From: PLanc-01 sp034678485
GTDB lineage: Bacteria > Planctomycetota > Phycisphaerae > Sedimentisphaerales > Anaerobacaceae
Direction: 5' to 3'
NCBI GenBank assembly: GCA_034678485.1
Contig: JAXDBU010000168.1
Location: 25,535 to 89,534 of the forward strand
DNA: 64,000 nt
Shown here: piece by piece, positions 53,049-61,354 of the stretch
How positions within the stretch are numbered: the first letter of the stretch is position 1
Layout of the letters: each line of letters starts with the position of its first letter
Translations under genes and position numbers: made by a program
The notes under the pieces: generated by a model
What the model saw: only the letters and a program-made list of their open reading frames with translations
Databases searched by the model: none
Told to the model about the DNA's origin: nothing

Positions 53049-55036
53049 GGCAATACACCGCGTAAAATCTTGATGTCTCGGTTGCTGAACGTGTTGGATG
53101 CCCCATATGGTGTCATCAAGCCGCTGGCGCCATGATCTCCCACGCCGAATTCCTGACGCTTGAACTCACTCTTGGTTGCATGTCCGATTTCGTGGCGGCA
53201 GATGATCTGCAAACGTGCCGCCGTTCCATAGTTCTTGAACACAACCACAATATTCCCGCGATTGAAACCCTGTACCTCACGCCATGTTGCCTGGTCCGGG
53301 TCCCCTGGAGTGTTCAGCCCGGATCCAGGATTGGCGAGATTGACGCGTATGCCCGCCGGCCAGAAATTGGTGGCGCCATCACCTTGATTTGACAGCTTCG
53401 GATGATAGTACTGAACCGCCAGGAGCGTATTGCCTCCACCGGGCACAGCAGCGGCAGCAAACCAATCGGTGACGCACTGAACGTAGTCATCGACGATCGC
53501 GTTGAACCATGCCTGCGCCTTGGCCTCGATAGCGGTCTTGGCGGCAGCCTTCTTGACTGGATCCACACCTCCGTAGTCGGCCAATTCCGTGGCAGTAGGA
53601 CGGAGCTGAAAGGCCGATGTCTCCAGCTTCTGAGGCGAGAAATCGGCAGGCCAACTCTTCATGCCACCTCCAGTCTTGTACAAGCCGATGTACTTTGCGG
53701 TCAAGCCAGCGCCAAGAGTGTTTATGGCTCCTCGCGCGTAGAGCACATAGGCATTGGTTTCTAAGGCCGGCGCGATTTGGGCGTGTACCGTGGCCGCGTC
53801 AATGTAGTTCTCCCCATTCATGGTGTAGATATTCGCGAAATGGATCTTTCGCCAGATGGTTAACTCGTTGCTTTCCGTAGTCGCCAGGCGGGTGGTGCCA
53901 TTGGCGGCAAAAGTCTCGCCCTTCAATTTGTATTTGTCTCTACCGACTCCTGAGGGTTTGAACCAGATCTTGGCTATCCCCTGATCCACGCCGGCTGCCG
54001 TAACCGTTCGTGCCGTGCATTTTGTCTTGTAGCTGTCCGTTGAGTTGGAGACGCTGTCGGCGTGCCCCTCCCAGTGGATGGCCGCGGGATTGCCCTTCTT
54101 GCCAAGCCTCTTGGCGCCGGAGTAGTTGAACGAGTTCGCTGCAGCCGTGTTTCCACCGTTTTCGGTGAACGTGTGGGCGACATCAATCTCTATGGGCGTG
54201 ACGGTACTCCCGCCGGCCTTCTTCTTGATCCAGACCTTCGACTTCACGAGAACCCTGCCGTCAGGATCATTCAGGACGATCTTATCGTCCGGTGCGTCAA
54301 CGGCGATCTCGATCTTCTCGACCTCTACCTTGGTCTTCTTCTCGTCTTTGAGGTCCAGGTGCAACGGTGCCTTCTTCTCCACCTTCAGAGTGATTCGGTA
54401 GGGAGAGTATGCGGGGCTGACCCATTTGCCGGTCAGGGTTCCTTGATTTGCTTTGCCATCCCATCTTAGCTTCTTTCCCCTGCCATCCTTTTTCTCCTCG
54501 TCACTGAGCTGACAGCGATACGCCAGCTTGTCCCCCGTCAATTTGTCACTGGCAATCTCAAGCCACACCGCCTGATCCCCGAGGCTCTGGATATCATAGA
54601 CGATCTCGAGTTGCTCGGCTCCTGGCGCAAAGAGCTGATCGGCCGACACCAGTCGCAGGAGTCTTGGATAGAACCGATAGACATGCATTCGCGTTTTGCT
54701 GGCCTCGATCTGCACGTTTCGACCCTGCGCACCCACACCGACTTTCGTCTCTGCCTGGATCACCTCTCCGTTTTGATTGGTGGTTTCGGTATATGGCAAG
54801 GTCGCCTCTTCACCTCCCGGCTTCAGCTTGAGGTTGTAGCTTCCCGGGCAGAGATTCTTGAAAGTCGTTCGGTTGGAGATGCTGTCCTTGGGGTTATCGA
54901 CGTCGGGCGTGAGTTCCAGGGCGCATTTGCCCGAGAGCTTGTCCCACTTCGTGGGTTTCTTCGTGTTCTGGCGTCGGACCTGAACGACCAGGTTTCCCGC
55001 CGTCTTCGGGCATTTCTTCTTGGCGTTTCCAGGCAT
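53045..55036 (-). CDS. Metzincin-like metallopeptidase, candidate T6SS effector
   Basis: 663 residues, no signal peptide, very Lys-rich. An N-terminal carrier-like beta domain (LVVQVRRQNTKKPTKWDKLSG, LCPGSYNLKLKPGGEE; about 12-80), an Ig-like part (LEIVYDIQSLGDQAVWLEI, WDGKANQGTLTGKWVSPAYS; about 120-230) and beta-rich repeats precede the C-terminal peptidase: HEIGH (615-619), a third His in GVGDHG (635) and a Met-turn-like SGLMTPYG (Met641), a zinc-peptidase arrangement. It is flanked by DUF4123 and VgrG genes upstream and a coupled lipoprotein downstream. Reads as a T6SS-delivered protease, as yet unnamed. Lower GC than clpV and vgrG. Confidence 0.7.
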   Translation of the reverse strand: MPGNAKKKCPKTAGNLVVQVRRQNTKKPTKWDKLSGKCALELTPDVDNPKDSISNRTTFKNLCPGSYNLKLKPGGEEATLPYTETTNQNGEVIQAETKVGVGAQGRNVQIEASKTRMHVYRFYPRLLRLVSADQLFAPGAEQLEIVYDIQSLGDQAVWLEIASDKLTGDKLAYRCQLSDEEKKDGRGKKLRWDGKANQGTLTGKWVSPAYSPYRITLKVEKKAPLHLDLKDEKKTKVEVEKIEIAVDAPDDKIVLNDPDGRVLVKSKVWIKKKAGGSTVTPIEIDVAHTFTENGGNTAAANSFNYSGAKRLGKKGNPAAIHWEGHADSVSNSTDSYKTKCTARTVTAAGVDQGIAKIWFKPSGVGRDKYKLKGETFAANGTTRLATTESNELTIWRKIHFANIYTMNGENYIDAATVHAQIAPALETNAYVLYARGAINTLGAGLTAKYIGLYKTGGGMKSWPADFSPQKLETSAFQLRPTATELADYGGVDPVKKAAAKTAIEAKAQAWFNAIVDDYVQCVTDWFAAAAVPGGGNTLLAVQYYHPKLSNQGDGATNFWPAGIRVNLANPGSGLNTPGDPDQATWREVQGFNRGNIVVVFKNYGTAARLQIICRHEIGHATKSEFKRQEFGVGDHGASGLMTPYGASNTFSNRDIKILRGVLP

Positions 55037-55056
55037 ACGTCACACTTTCCAGGGCC

Positions 55057-55422
55057 TCAGCCTTCCTGCGAGGCGTCGCCTTCGGCTTCTAATTCCTCCG
55101 CGACCATTGCCACCTTGGCGTCGGCAGGCAGGTCCGGGTCCTCAAGGATCTCCCGGCATTCCGCCCGCTCCGGCTTCTTCTCGAACGTCAGACCGAAGGG
55201 CACGAGCAGGAGAGTGAATTCCTCGACATCGTCATCCTCCGTGATACCGTAGCCCTCGGCCTTGCGAATGCCTGCCTGAACGAGCAGATAGGCTTTTTCG
55301 TCACCCTCTTGCCCGTACCATTCGGGAAAGGCCTGTTTGATCTTCCGCACGACGCGCTGCTCATATTTCCGCATCATGTGCGTCTCAAGGAGCTCCATCT
55401 GTTCTTTTCGGATCTTGAGCAT
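55057..55422 (-). CDS. Conserved T6SS accessory protein
   Basis: 121 residues, soluble, acidic C-terminus. The pattern MLKIRKEQMELLETHMMRKY ... RKAEGYGITEDDDVEEFTLLLVPFGLTFEKKP ... REILEDPDLPADAKVAMV (IR.EQ, then YGI..E.DV, then IL.D..LP..KV) is a familiar companion of DUF4123 genes in T6SS islands. Function unknown; perhaps a co-adaptor for effector loading. It starts 18 bases after the chaperone gene. Confidence 0.65.
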   Translation of the reverse strand: MLKIRKEQMELLETHMMRKYEQRVVRKIKQAFPEWYGQEGDEKAYLLVQAGIRKAEGYGITEDDDVEEFTLLLVPFGLTFEKKPERAECREILEDPDLPADAKVAMVAEELEAEGDASQEG

Positions 55423-55440
55423 ATCCCGACCTACACCTCC

Positions 55441-55986
55441 TCAACTCGTTGGCAGGTCCGTCTTGCGGGTAGCCAGATTCCCATCAGCAACCGCCAATCT
55501 CAACAATACAGATGCATCATCCTCTTCCAACAGGTACGAACTGCTCGGGCCCAGAAGGGCTCTCAGCTCCTCGGCATTGCAGGTTGGCAGATAAACCCGC
55601 AGCACGCGCGGGTCGTAGTAGCGAAAGTACATCCGCTCCCCTTCCGGATCCAGGACCATCAGGAACTTGCGGAAATGCTGCCGCATCGTGCGAAGGTCCG
55701 CCTTTTTAGGCGTCACCGCGAAGATACCCCAGTGGTTGCCCCAGCCTTGTCCGATTACCCAGTCGGTGAACGGGGACTCGGGCTCGAGCTTGACGAGATA
55801 CGGGGCGACTTCGGCCATGTCGGGCTCGAGCTTGCCGCGATAGAGGCACGCGTACTGCGGCTGTTGCTCCCAGAGCACTTGCGGCAGGTCCGGCACTGAT
55901 GCCCCGTCGAGCACTGCGTAGATGCTGGTCTCGGACTCCTGGAACAGGTTCTCTTTTATCAACTGGATGTTTGCTTTCTCAAGCAT
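55441..55986 (-). CDS. DUF4123 (Tec/Tap-type) T6SS effector chaperone
   Basis: 181 residues. The DUF4123 pattern is plain: IYAVLDGASVPDLP, PYLVKLEPESPFTDWVIGQG, HWGIFAVTPKKADLRTMRQHFRKFLMV, MYFRYYDPRVLRVYLPTCNAEEL. DUF4123 proteins bind a cognate effector and load it on VgrG. It starts 21 bases after the vgrG stop, with the candidate effector two genes on. This is the best evidence that the downstream genes are T6SS cargo. Confidence 0.9.
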   Translation of the reverse strand: MLEKANIQLIKENLFQESETSIYAVLDGASVPDLPQVLWEQQPQYACLYRGKLEPDMAEVAPYLVKLEPESPFTDWVIGQGWGNHWGIFAVTPKKADLRTMRQHFRKFLMVLDPEGERMYFRYYDPRVLRVYLPTCNAEELRALLGPSSSYLLEEDDASVLLRLAVADGNLATRKTDLPTS

Positions 55987-56007
55987 GTTTCATTCACGTG
56001 CAACGGG

Positions 56008-58266
56008 CTACGAGGCACCCTGTTTCTTCCTGGCTTTCTCGCATTCCTCGCAGAACGGCGTTCCATCTTTGGCAGCACTCTTCAGTGTGGTCGCCTGGGG
56101 GCTGAACTTCGTGGCTTTGGGCGGCTTCGGGGGTTTCGGGGCCTCATCAACTTTGCCGGGCTTGGCGGTCCCCGCTTCTCTGGGCAATTCCGGCACGTCG
56201 GGCAACTGTGGCGCCGCCGGGGCTGTGGGTGAACTGCCGGAACCGGAGCCGGCCGCGCCGCCACTGTTGATCATGACCATTGTGCCCTGAATGAAGACGC
56301 CGCCGGGGTTGATGTCGATGAAATTGCCGCCGACCTTCAGGGACAGTTGCATTCCCCCTTCCACCACAACCGTCATACCGCCCTTGATATGGACTGCCAT
56401 GCCGGCATCCAGGGCGTAGTTCATGCCGGCCTTCTCGTGAAAATCCATGCCAGCCTCGACGGAGATTCTCTGACCTGCCTTGGCATTCAGGTTCATGCCC
56501 ACGTTCAGGCTCTGGTCCCCCCCAATATCTTGCGACTGCTCGCCGTCAACCGTGAGATGGTTGCCGCCGGATATCTGCGTCAGGTGGTCGCCTTTCACGG
56601 TCAGGCTGCGATCCCCGTCGATCTGGCCCACCTGATCGCCCTGGACGGTCGAATGCTTGTCACCCTCGACCTGCTCGATCTGGTCCTTCTTGACGACGAG
56701 GTGGCGGTCGTTGCCAATCCATTCATAGCAGTCGTTCTTGACTCGGACATCCTCGTTCTTCTGCGCGTGGATGAAGAGCTGCTCTTCGCCCTTCTTGTCC
56801 TCGAAGCGGATCTCGTTGAAACCGGCGCCGCCCTTGGTGGTGTTGGACTTGAGCGTCGAGACCGTCTTGTTGGCGGGCAGGTCGTAGGGGGGCATCGCCT
56901 GCCCGTTGTAGACCCGGCCCGTGATGATCGGGTGGTCCGGGTCGCCATCGAGGAACTCGACAACTACTTCCTGGCCGATCCGCGGCGTGTAGATCGCGCC
57001 CCACTGCCTGCCGGCCCAGACCTGGGCGACGCGAATCCAACAGGAGCTGTTTTCATCGGCCTTGCCGTAGCGGTCCCAGTGGAATTGAACCTTCACCCGG
57101 CCATACTCGTCCGTGTGAATCTCCTCGCCGGACGGGCCGACGACCAGCGCCGTCTGAGGGCCGGGGATGGTGGGCTTGGGCGTCACCCGAGCGGAGCGGA
57201 ACGGGTCGGTGCTCCCAATCGCGGTGAACGAGCACGAGTAGGTACACTCTCCGCCGCCTTCGCCGGACGTGAACTCACCCTGACTGATTGTGTAATTCGC
57301 TCCGATGATGAGCCACTCGCGGTTCTGGTCCTTTCTTGGATGATCTGTCAGCGCGAAGGTTCCGCCTGCGTAGATGCCCCGCGCGTCGGAGGTCGCAGTG
57401 GCCACCTCGTACTGGGTGTGCAGCTCCTCGATGCGCCGGCGCGCGTAACTCTCGCCGTCCTTGGCTTCGGTGTAGTCCGTCGAATAGTCGTAGACGTCGA
57501 AATCCGCTCCGTGGTGTTCCCTGGGGATCTGGGCGCGGGCATGCAAGTCCTTCTTGATGTTCTTGAAATCGAAGGCATTCAGACTGCACGATCCCGGCTG
57601 GATCCGCGTCTCGACCACCCATTCGGAGACGTATTCCTGCCCGCTGACCGGCGCGCCGCTGAATTGGCAACTGATCTTCTCGTATCCCGTGCACGGCTTG
57701 TACGCGCTGGGAGAGTCCGCCAGGATCAGAACGTGTCGGCCGTTCTCGTGTCGGAAACCGTAGGAGATCCCCTCCTGCTCCATGAGCCGGCTGACGAAAT
57801 TGAAAGCGGTTTCCTCGTACTGGACGCAATACTCCCAGGCAGGATAGGTTTCCGTGAGGGCATCCTCGAAGTCGGAGAAGCCCGCATCGCGAAAGACCTG
57901 CTTGATGATATCCGGAACCGTCATTTCCTGAAAGATGCGGCAGTCCGCCGTGCGCGTCAGGAACCACAGCCACGGCACCATGGTCGCGCTGTATCGAGCT
58001 CCATCGCGACTGCTGGAGACCTGCGTGAAGCGGCTGACGTATCCGTTGAAGCACCGGGTCGATCCCCCGGGCAGCTCCAATCGAACCGTGATATTCTGCC
58101 CGACGATATCGGAAAACGGGATCTGGGAGTTCTCACTGGCCAGATCGAGCTGGAACTCGAACAGGCGTCCGAGATGCTCGCTGCCCCACATGTTGACGAG
58201 CAGGAGCACGTCGTCGCCCAGCGGAGTGCCTACCGCCGCTTGTCGGTGCTGTTGTGTTTTCGCCAT
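56008..58266 (-). CDS. vgrG: VgrG (TssI) T6SS spike protein
   Basis: 752 residues. The gp27-like part (1-400) has WLWFLTRTADCRIFQEMTVPDIIKQVF and NFVSRLMEQEGISYGF. The gp5-like OB fold and needle follow: EIHTDEYGRVKVQFHWDRYGKADENSSCWIRVAQVWAG and IGQEVVVEFLDGDPDHPIITGRVYN. A beta-helix of short repeats (DGDRSLTVKGDHLTQISGGNHL) comes next. The tail is a Pro/Lys-rich linker (APKPPKPPKATKF) ending in PFCEECEKARKKQ, a possible zinc or docking motif. Trimerises and tips the Hcp tube. 39 bases after clpV. Confidence 0.95.
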   Translation of the reverse strand: MAKTQQHRQAAVGTPLGDDVLLLVNMWGSEHLGRLFEFQLDLASENSQIPFSDIVGQNITVRLELPGGSTRCFNGYVSRFTQVSSSRDGARYSATMVPWLWFLTRTADCRIFQEMTVPDIIKQVFRDAGFSDFEDALTETYPAWEYCVQYEETAFNFVSRLMEQEGISYGFRHENGRHVLILADSPSAYKPCTGYEKISCQFSGAPVSGQEYVSEWVVETRIQPGSCSLNAFDFKNIKKDLHARAQIPREHHGADFDVYDYSTDYTEAKDGESYARRRIEELHTQYEVATATSDARGIYAGGTFALTDHPRKDQNREWLIIGANYTISQGEFTSGEGGGECTYSCSFTAIGSTDPFRSARVTPKPTIPGPQTALVVGPSGEEIHTDEYGRVKVQFHWDRYGKADENSSCWIRVAQVWAGRQWGAIYTPRIGQEVVVEFLDGDPDHPIITGRVYNGQAMPPYDLPANKTVSTLKSNTTKGGAGFNEIRFEDKKGEEQLFIHAQKNEDVRVKNDCYEWIGNDRHLVVKKDQIEQVEGDKHSTVQGDQVGQIDGDRSLTVKGDHLTQISGGNHLTVDGEQSQDIGGDQSLNVGMNLNAKAGQRISVEAGMDFHEKAGMNYALDAGMAVHIKGGMTVVVEGGMQLSLKVGGNFIDINPGGVFIQGTMVMINSGGAAGSGSGSSPTAPAAPQLPDVPELPREAGTAKPGKVDEAPKPPKPPKATKFSPQATTLKSAAKDGTPFCEECEKARKKQGAS

Positions 58267-58305
58267 GACATGTCCTCAGGACACCTCTTCTTTCGGCCTG
58301 TCGCC

Positions 58306-61050
58306 TCAGTCAAACGTGTACACAAGACGGCTGTCGGCCGTGCTGACGCATATCTGCGCCGCTTTCTTCCCCTCCAGGAATCGATTGAGCAACTCCTGAC
58401 TGATCTCCGGCAGCAGCGTATTCGTCAGGATGGCGTCGACCATGCGAGCGCCGCTCTCGACCTCCGTGCATCGTTGGGCGATCAAGGAGACAACCGTGTC
58501 GTCATAGACGAACGGAATGCCGTGGTTCTCCTGGACTCGACGTGCGACACGACCCAGTTGCAGACGGATGATCAGCTTGAGGACCTCGTCGGTGATCGGA
58601 TAGTAGGGCACTACAATGAGCCGGCCCAGCAGAGCCGCCGGAAACGTCTTGAGCAGGGGCTTTCGCAGGGCCTTGCCGATCGCTTCGGGTTCCGGCATCA
58701 GACTCGGATCCTTGCACAAATCCATGACCAGATCGCTGCCCACGTTGCTGGTCAGCAGAATGATCGTGTTCTTGAAGTCGATCAGGCGTCCTTCCGCATC
58801 CTCCATCCGCCCCTTGTCGAAGACCTGAAAGAAGATCTCGTGCACGTCCCGATGGGCCTTCTCGACCTCGTCGAGCAGCACGACGCTGTAGGGCCGCCTT
58901 CGCACGGCCTCGGTGAGGACCCCGCCCTCGCCGTAGCCCACGTAGCCGGGCGGCGAACCTTTCAACGTGGAAACCGTGTGGGCTTCCTGGAACTCGCTCA
59001 TGTTGATCGTGATCAGACTCTGTTCTCCGCCGTAGAGCGTCTCGGCCAAAGCGACAGCGGTTTCCGTCTTCCCCACGCCGCTCGGCCCGACCAGAAGCAT
59101 GACCGCGATAGGCCGCTGCGGATTCTCCAAACGGGCGCGAGAGGTCTTGATCCTGCTGGCGATCACCTCGAGCGCCTGATCCTGTCCGATGACGCGCTGT
59201 CGGAGTGTCTCCGTGAGACGCAGCACGGCTTCGATCTCATTCTTCACCATGCCCCCGACGGGAATGCCGGTCCAGTGGGCGACGACGGAACTGACCGCCT
59301 TCGCGTCCACGCAAGGCAGGACCAGAGGGTGCTCGCCCTGCAGGGCATCCAGCTTTTGCTGCAGCGTCAAGAGTTCTGCCCGCAGGCTCTCCCTGCCCGC
59401 CTGCGACTCACCCGTCTGCTGTTGAGGTTCGGAGATGTTCGCGTCCGTCTGCGCCGTTGGGGGAGCGGCCGGCTCTTTCTCATCGCTCGCGGAGTCAACG
59501 GCGCCGGTCCCGGTCGTTCGCAGTTGGGCTCGAATCGCAAGAACCGATTCCACCAGTTTCTGTTCGTCGGACCAGCGACCCTCCACCTGGCGGAGCCGAT
59601 CCTGCTCTGTTTGGAGCTGTTCGGCAATCTTGGCCTCCCGCGCCGCGTGATCGACGCCGACAGCAGTCTCGCGGCCCAGGATCTCACGTTCCGTTTCCAG
59701 CGCCCCAATGCGGCGACGGCAGTCCTCAACCTCCGGCGGAATCGCATGCAGACTGATTGCCACCCGCGCACAGGCGGTATCGATCAAGCTGACTGCTTTG
59801 TCCGGCAGCTGGCGGTCCGGAATGTACCGACTGGACAACCGAACGGCTGCCTCCAGCGCCTCGTCGAGGATCTGGACCTGATGGTGTTTCTCCAGCATGG
59901 ACGCGACGGCGCGCATCATCAGGACCGCCTTGTCCTCCAGCGGCTCATCCACCTTGACGACCTGGAACCGTCTCGTCAGCGCGGGATCCTTCTCGATGTA
60001 TTTCTTGTACTCGCTCCACGTGGTGGCGGCGATCGTTCTGAGAGTCCCTCGCGCCAGAGCCGGCTTGAGCAGGTTCGCGGCGTCTCCCGTTCCTGCGGCG
60101 CCCCCGGCCCCGATGAGCGTGTGGGCTTCATCGATGAACAGGATGATGGGGGTGGGCGAACTCTGGACTTCCTCGATCACCTGACGCAGGCGATTCTCGA
60201 ACTCTCCCTTGACGCTCGCGCCGGCCTGGAGCAACCCTACGTCCAGGGCGCGCAGCGCAACGTCCCGCAATGGCTCGGGGACATCGCCGTGAGCGATTCG
60301 CTGGGCGAAGCCTTCGACGACCGCGGTCTTGCCCACGCCGGCTTCGCCTGTCAGGATGGGATTGTTCTGGCGCCGGCGCATGAGGATGTCGATGATCTGC
60401 CGGATCTCTTCATCGCGTCCGACGATCGGGTCCATCTCGCCCTGGCGAGCCCGTTCCGTCAGGTCCACGGAGAAACGGCCCAGCGCCTCTTGTTTTCCGA
60501 GGGCCGCCGGCGCCGCCGGCCCGGTCGCCGGCGAGGTTCGCACGGACGTGCCGTCCTTCGCCGACTGCGCGTTCTCGGGCGATCCTTTCACGATGATCGA
60601 CAGGCCATCGGTGAGCTCATCCAGCTTGATTTTGGTGAATTCCGGAGAGATGCGCAGAACCAGGTTTCGCAGGCCCGGCGTCTTCAGGATGCCGATAACC
60701 AGGTGCCCCGTCCGAATGCAGGAGTCGCCGAACAACAGAGAAGCGTAGACCCAGCCTCGCTCGACCGACTCCTCGACGTGAGCCGAGAGATCGGTCACGG
60801 ACGTCGCGCCTCGCGGCAGCCGGTCCAACTCCTCGAGAACGTCCTTGGCCAGCTTGGACAAGTTGATCTCGAAGTGCCGAACGATCCGATGCAGATCGGA
60901 ATCCGGCAACTGGAGAATCTGCTGGATCCAGTGAACCAGCTCCACGTAGGGGTTGCCTCGAAGCTTGCAGAAGATGGTGGCGCTCTCGATGCTCTTGTAG
61001 GCGAGGGCATCCAGTTTCCCAAACAGCGATGTCCGACTGATCTCAGCCAC
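58306..61050 (-). CDS. clpV: ClpV (TssH) AAA+ ATPase of the T6SS
   Basis: 914 residues. The N-terminal domain (1-150, SLFGKLDALAYKSIESATIFCKLRGNPYVELVHWIQQIL) is of the ClpV type. AAA1 has Walker A GEAGVGKTAVVEG (235-242) and FIDEAHTLIGAGG. A coiled middle region follows. AAA2 has GPSGVGKTETAVALAE, LLDEVEKAHRDVHEIF and TSNVGSDL. It extracts and recycles the contracted TssBC sheath. The start is GTG with AGGGG upstream. Confidence 0.95.
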   Translation of the reverse strand: MAEISRTSLFGKLDALAYKSIESATIFCKLRGNPYVELVHWIQQILQLPDSDLHRIVRHFEINLSKLAKDVLEELDRLPRGATSVTDLSAHVEESVERGWVYASLLFGDSCIRTGHLVIGILKTPGLRNLVLRISPEFTKIKLDELTDGLSIIVKGSPENAQSAKDGTSVRTSPATGPAAPAALGKQEALGRFSVDLTERARQGEMDPIVGRDEEIRQIIDILMRRRQNNPILTGEAGVGKTAVVEGFAQRIAHGDVPEPLRDVALRALDVGLLQAGASVKGEFENRLRQVIEEVQSSPTPIILFIDEAHTLIGAGGAAGTGDAANLLKPALARGTLRTIAATTWSEYKKYIEKDPALTRRFQVVKVDEPLEDKAVLMMRAVASMLEKHHQVQILDEALEAAVRLSSRYIPDRQLPDKAVSLIDTACARVAISLHAIPPEVEDCRRRIGALETEREILGRETAVGVDHAAREAKIAEQLQTEQDRLRQVEGRWSDEQKLVESVLAIRAQLRTTGTGAVDSASDEKEPAAPPTAQTDANISEPQQQTGESQAGRESLRAELLTLQQKLDALQGEHPLVLPCVDAKAVSSVVAHWTGIPVGGMVKNEIEAVLRLTETLRQRVIGQDQALEVIASRIKTSRARLENPQRPIAVMLLVGPSGVGKTETAVALAETLYGGEQSLITINMSEFQEAHTVSTLKGSPPGYVGYGEGGVLTEAVRRRPYSVVLLDEVEKAHRDVHEIFFQVFDKGRMEDAEGRLIDFKNTIILLTSNVGSDLVMDLCKDPSLMPEPEAIGKALRKPLLKTFPAALLGRLIVVPYYPITDEVLKLIIRLQLGRVARRVQENHGIPFVYDDTVVSLIAQRCTEVESGARMVDAILTNTLLPEISQELLNRFLEGKKAAQICVSTADSRLVYTFD

Positions 61051-61060
61051 GCGTAATCCC

Positions 61061-61234
61061 CTATCTCACAAACGGAACGGAAAGCCACAAGTGACACGCT
61101 GGAATGGAATCTGAGGCGAACCGCGAACCCGCCGGAGTCTCATCTCGGGGCGCATCGCCTTCCCACCCTGCATAATCGAGGAACTGCTGCACGGTCATCG
61201 GAAGTCGAACAGGCAACGATTCACTCGCCATCAT
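61061..61234 (-). CDS. Small protein just upstream of clpV
   Basis: 57 residues, MMASESLPVRLPMTVQQFLDYAGWEGD... with GAGGA upstream of the double Met. It ends 10 bases before clpV and reads into it, so it may be a leader gene of the operon. Composition is protein-like but short; no family recognised. Confidence 0.45.
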   Translation of the reverse strand: MMASESLPVRLPMTVQQFLDYAGWEGDAPRDETPAGSRFASDSIPACHLWLSVPFVR

Positions 61235-61354
61235 ATTGATCCTCAGGGCGATTCTTGACGCTGCCTCCAAGCTGCGGCCAAGCCGCTACATCACGGCATC
61301 ACTATATCAGACGGCGCCCCATGCCGCAAGCTCCACGTTGGGGCACGGACATCA

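Noticed and set aside
56347..61056. A 1569-codon open frame on the plus strand opposite clpV and vgrG
   Set aside because: It is the mirror of two firmly identified genes and its sequence is Arg/Val/Leu/Asp-rich in the way of antisense frames in GC-rich DNA. No ribosome site or domain.
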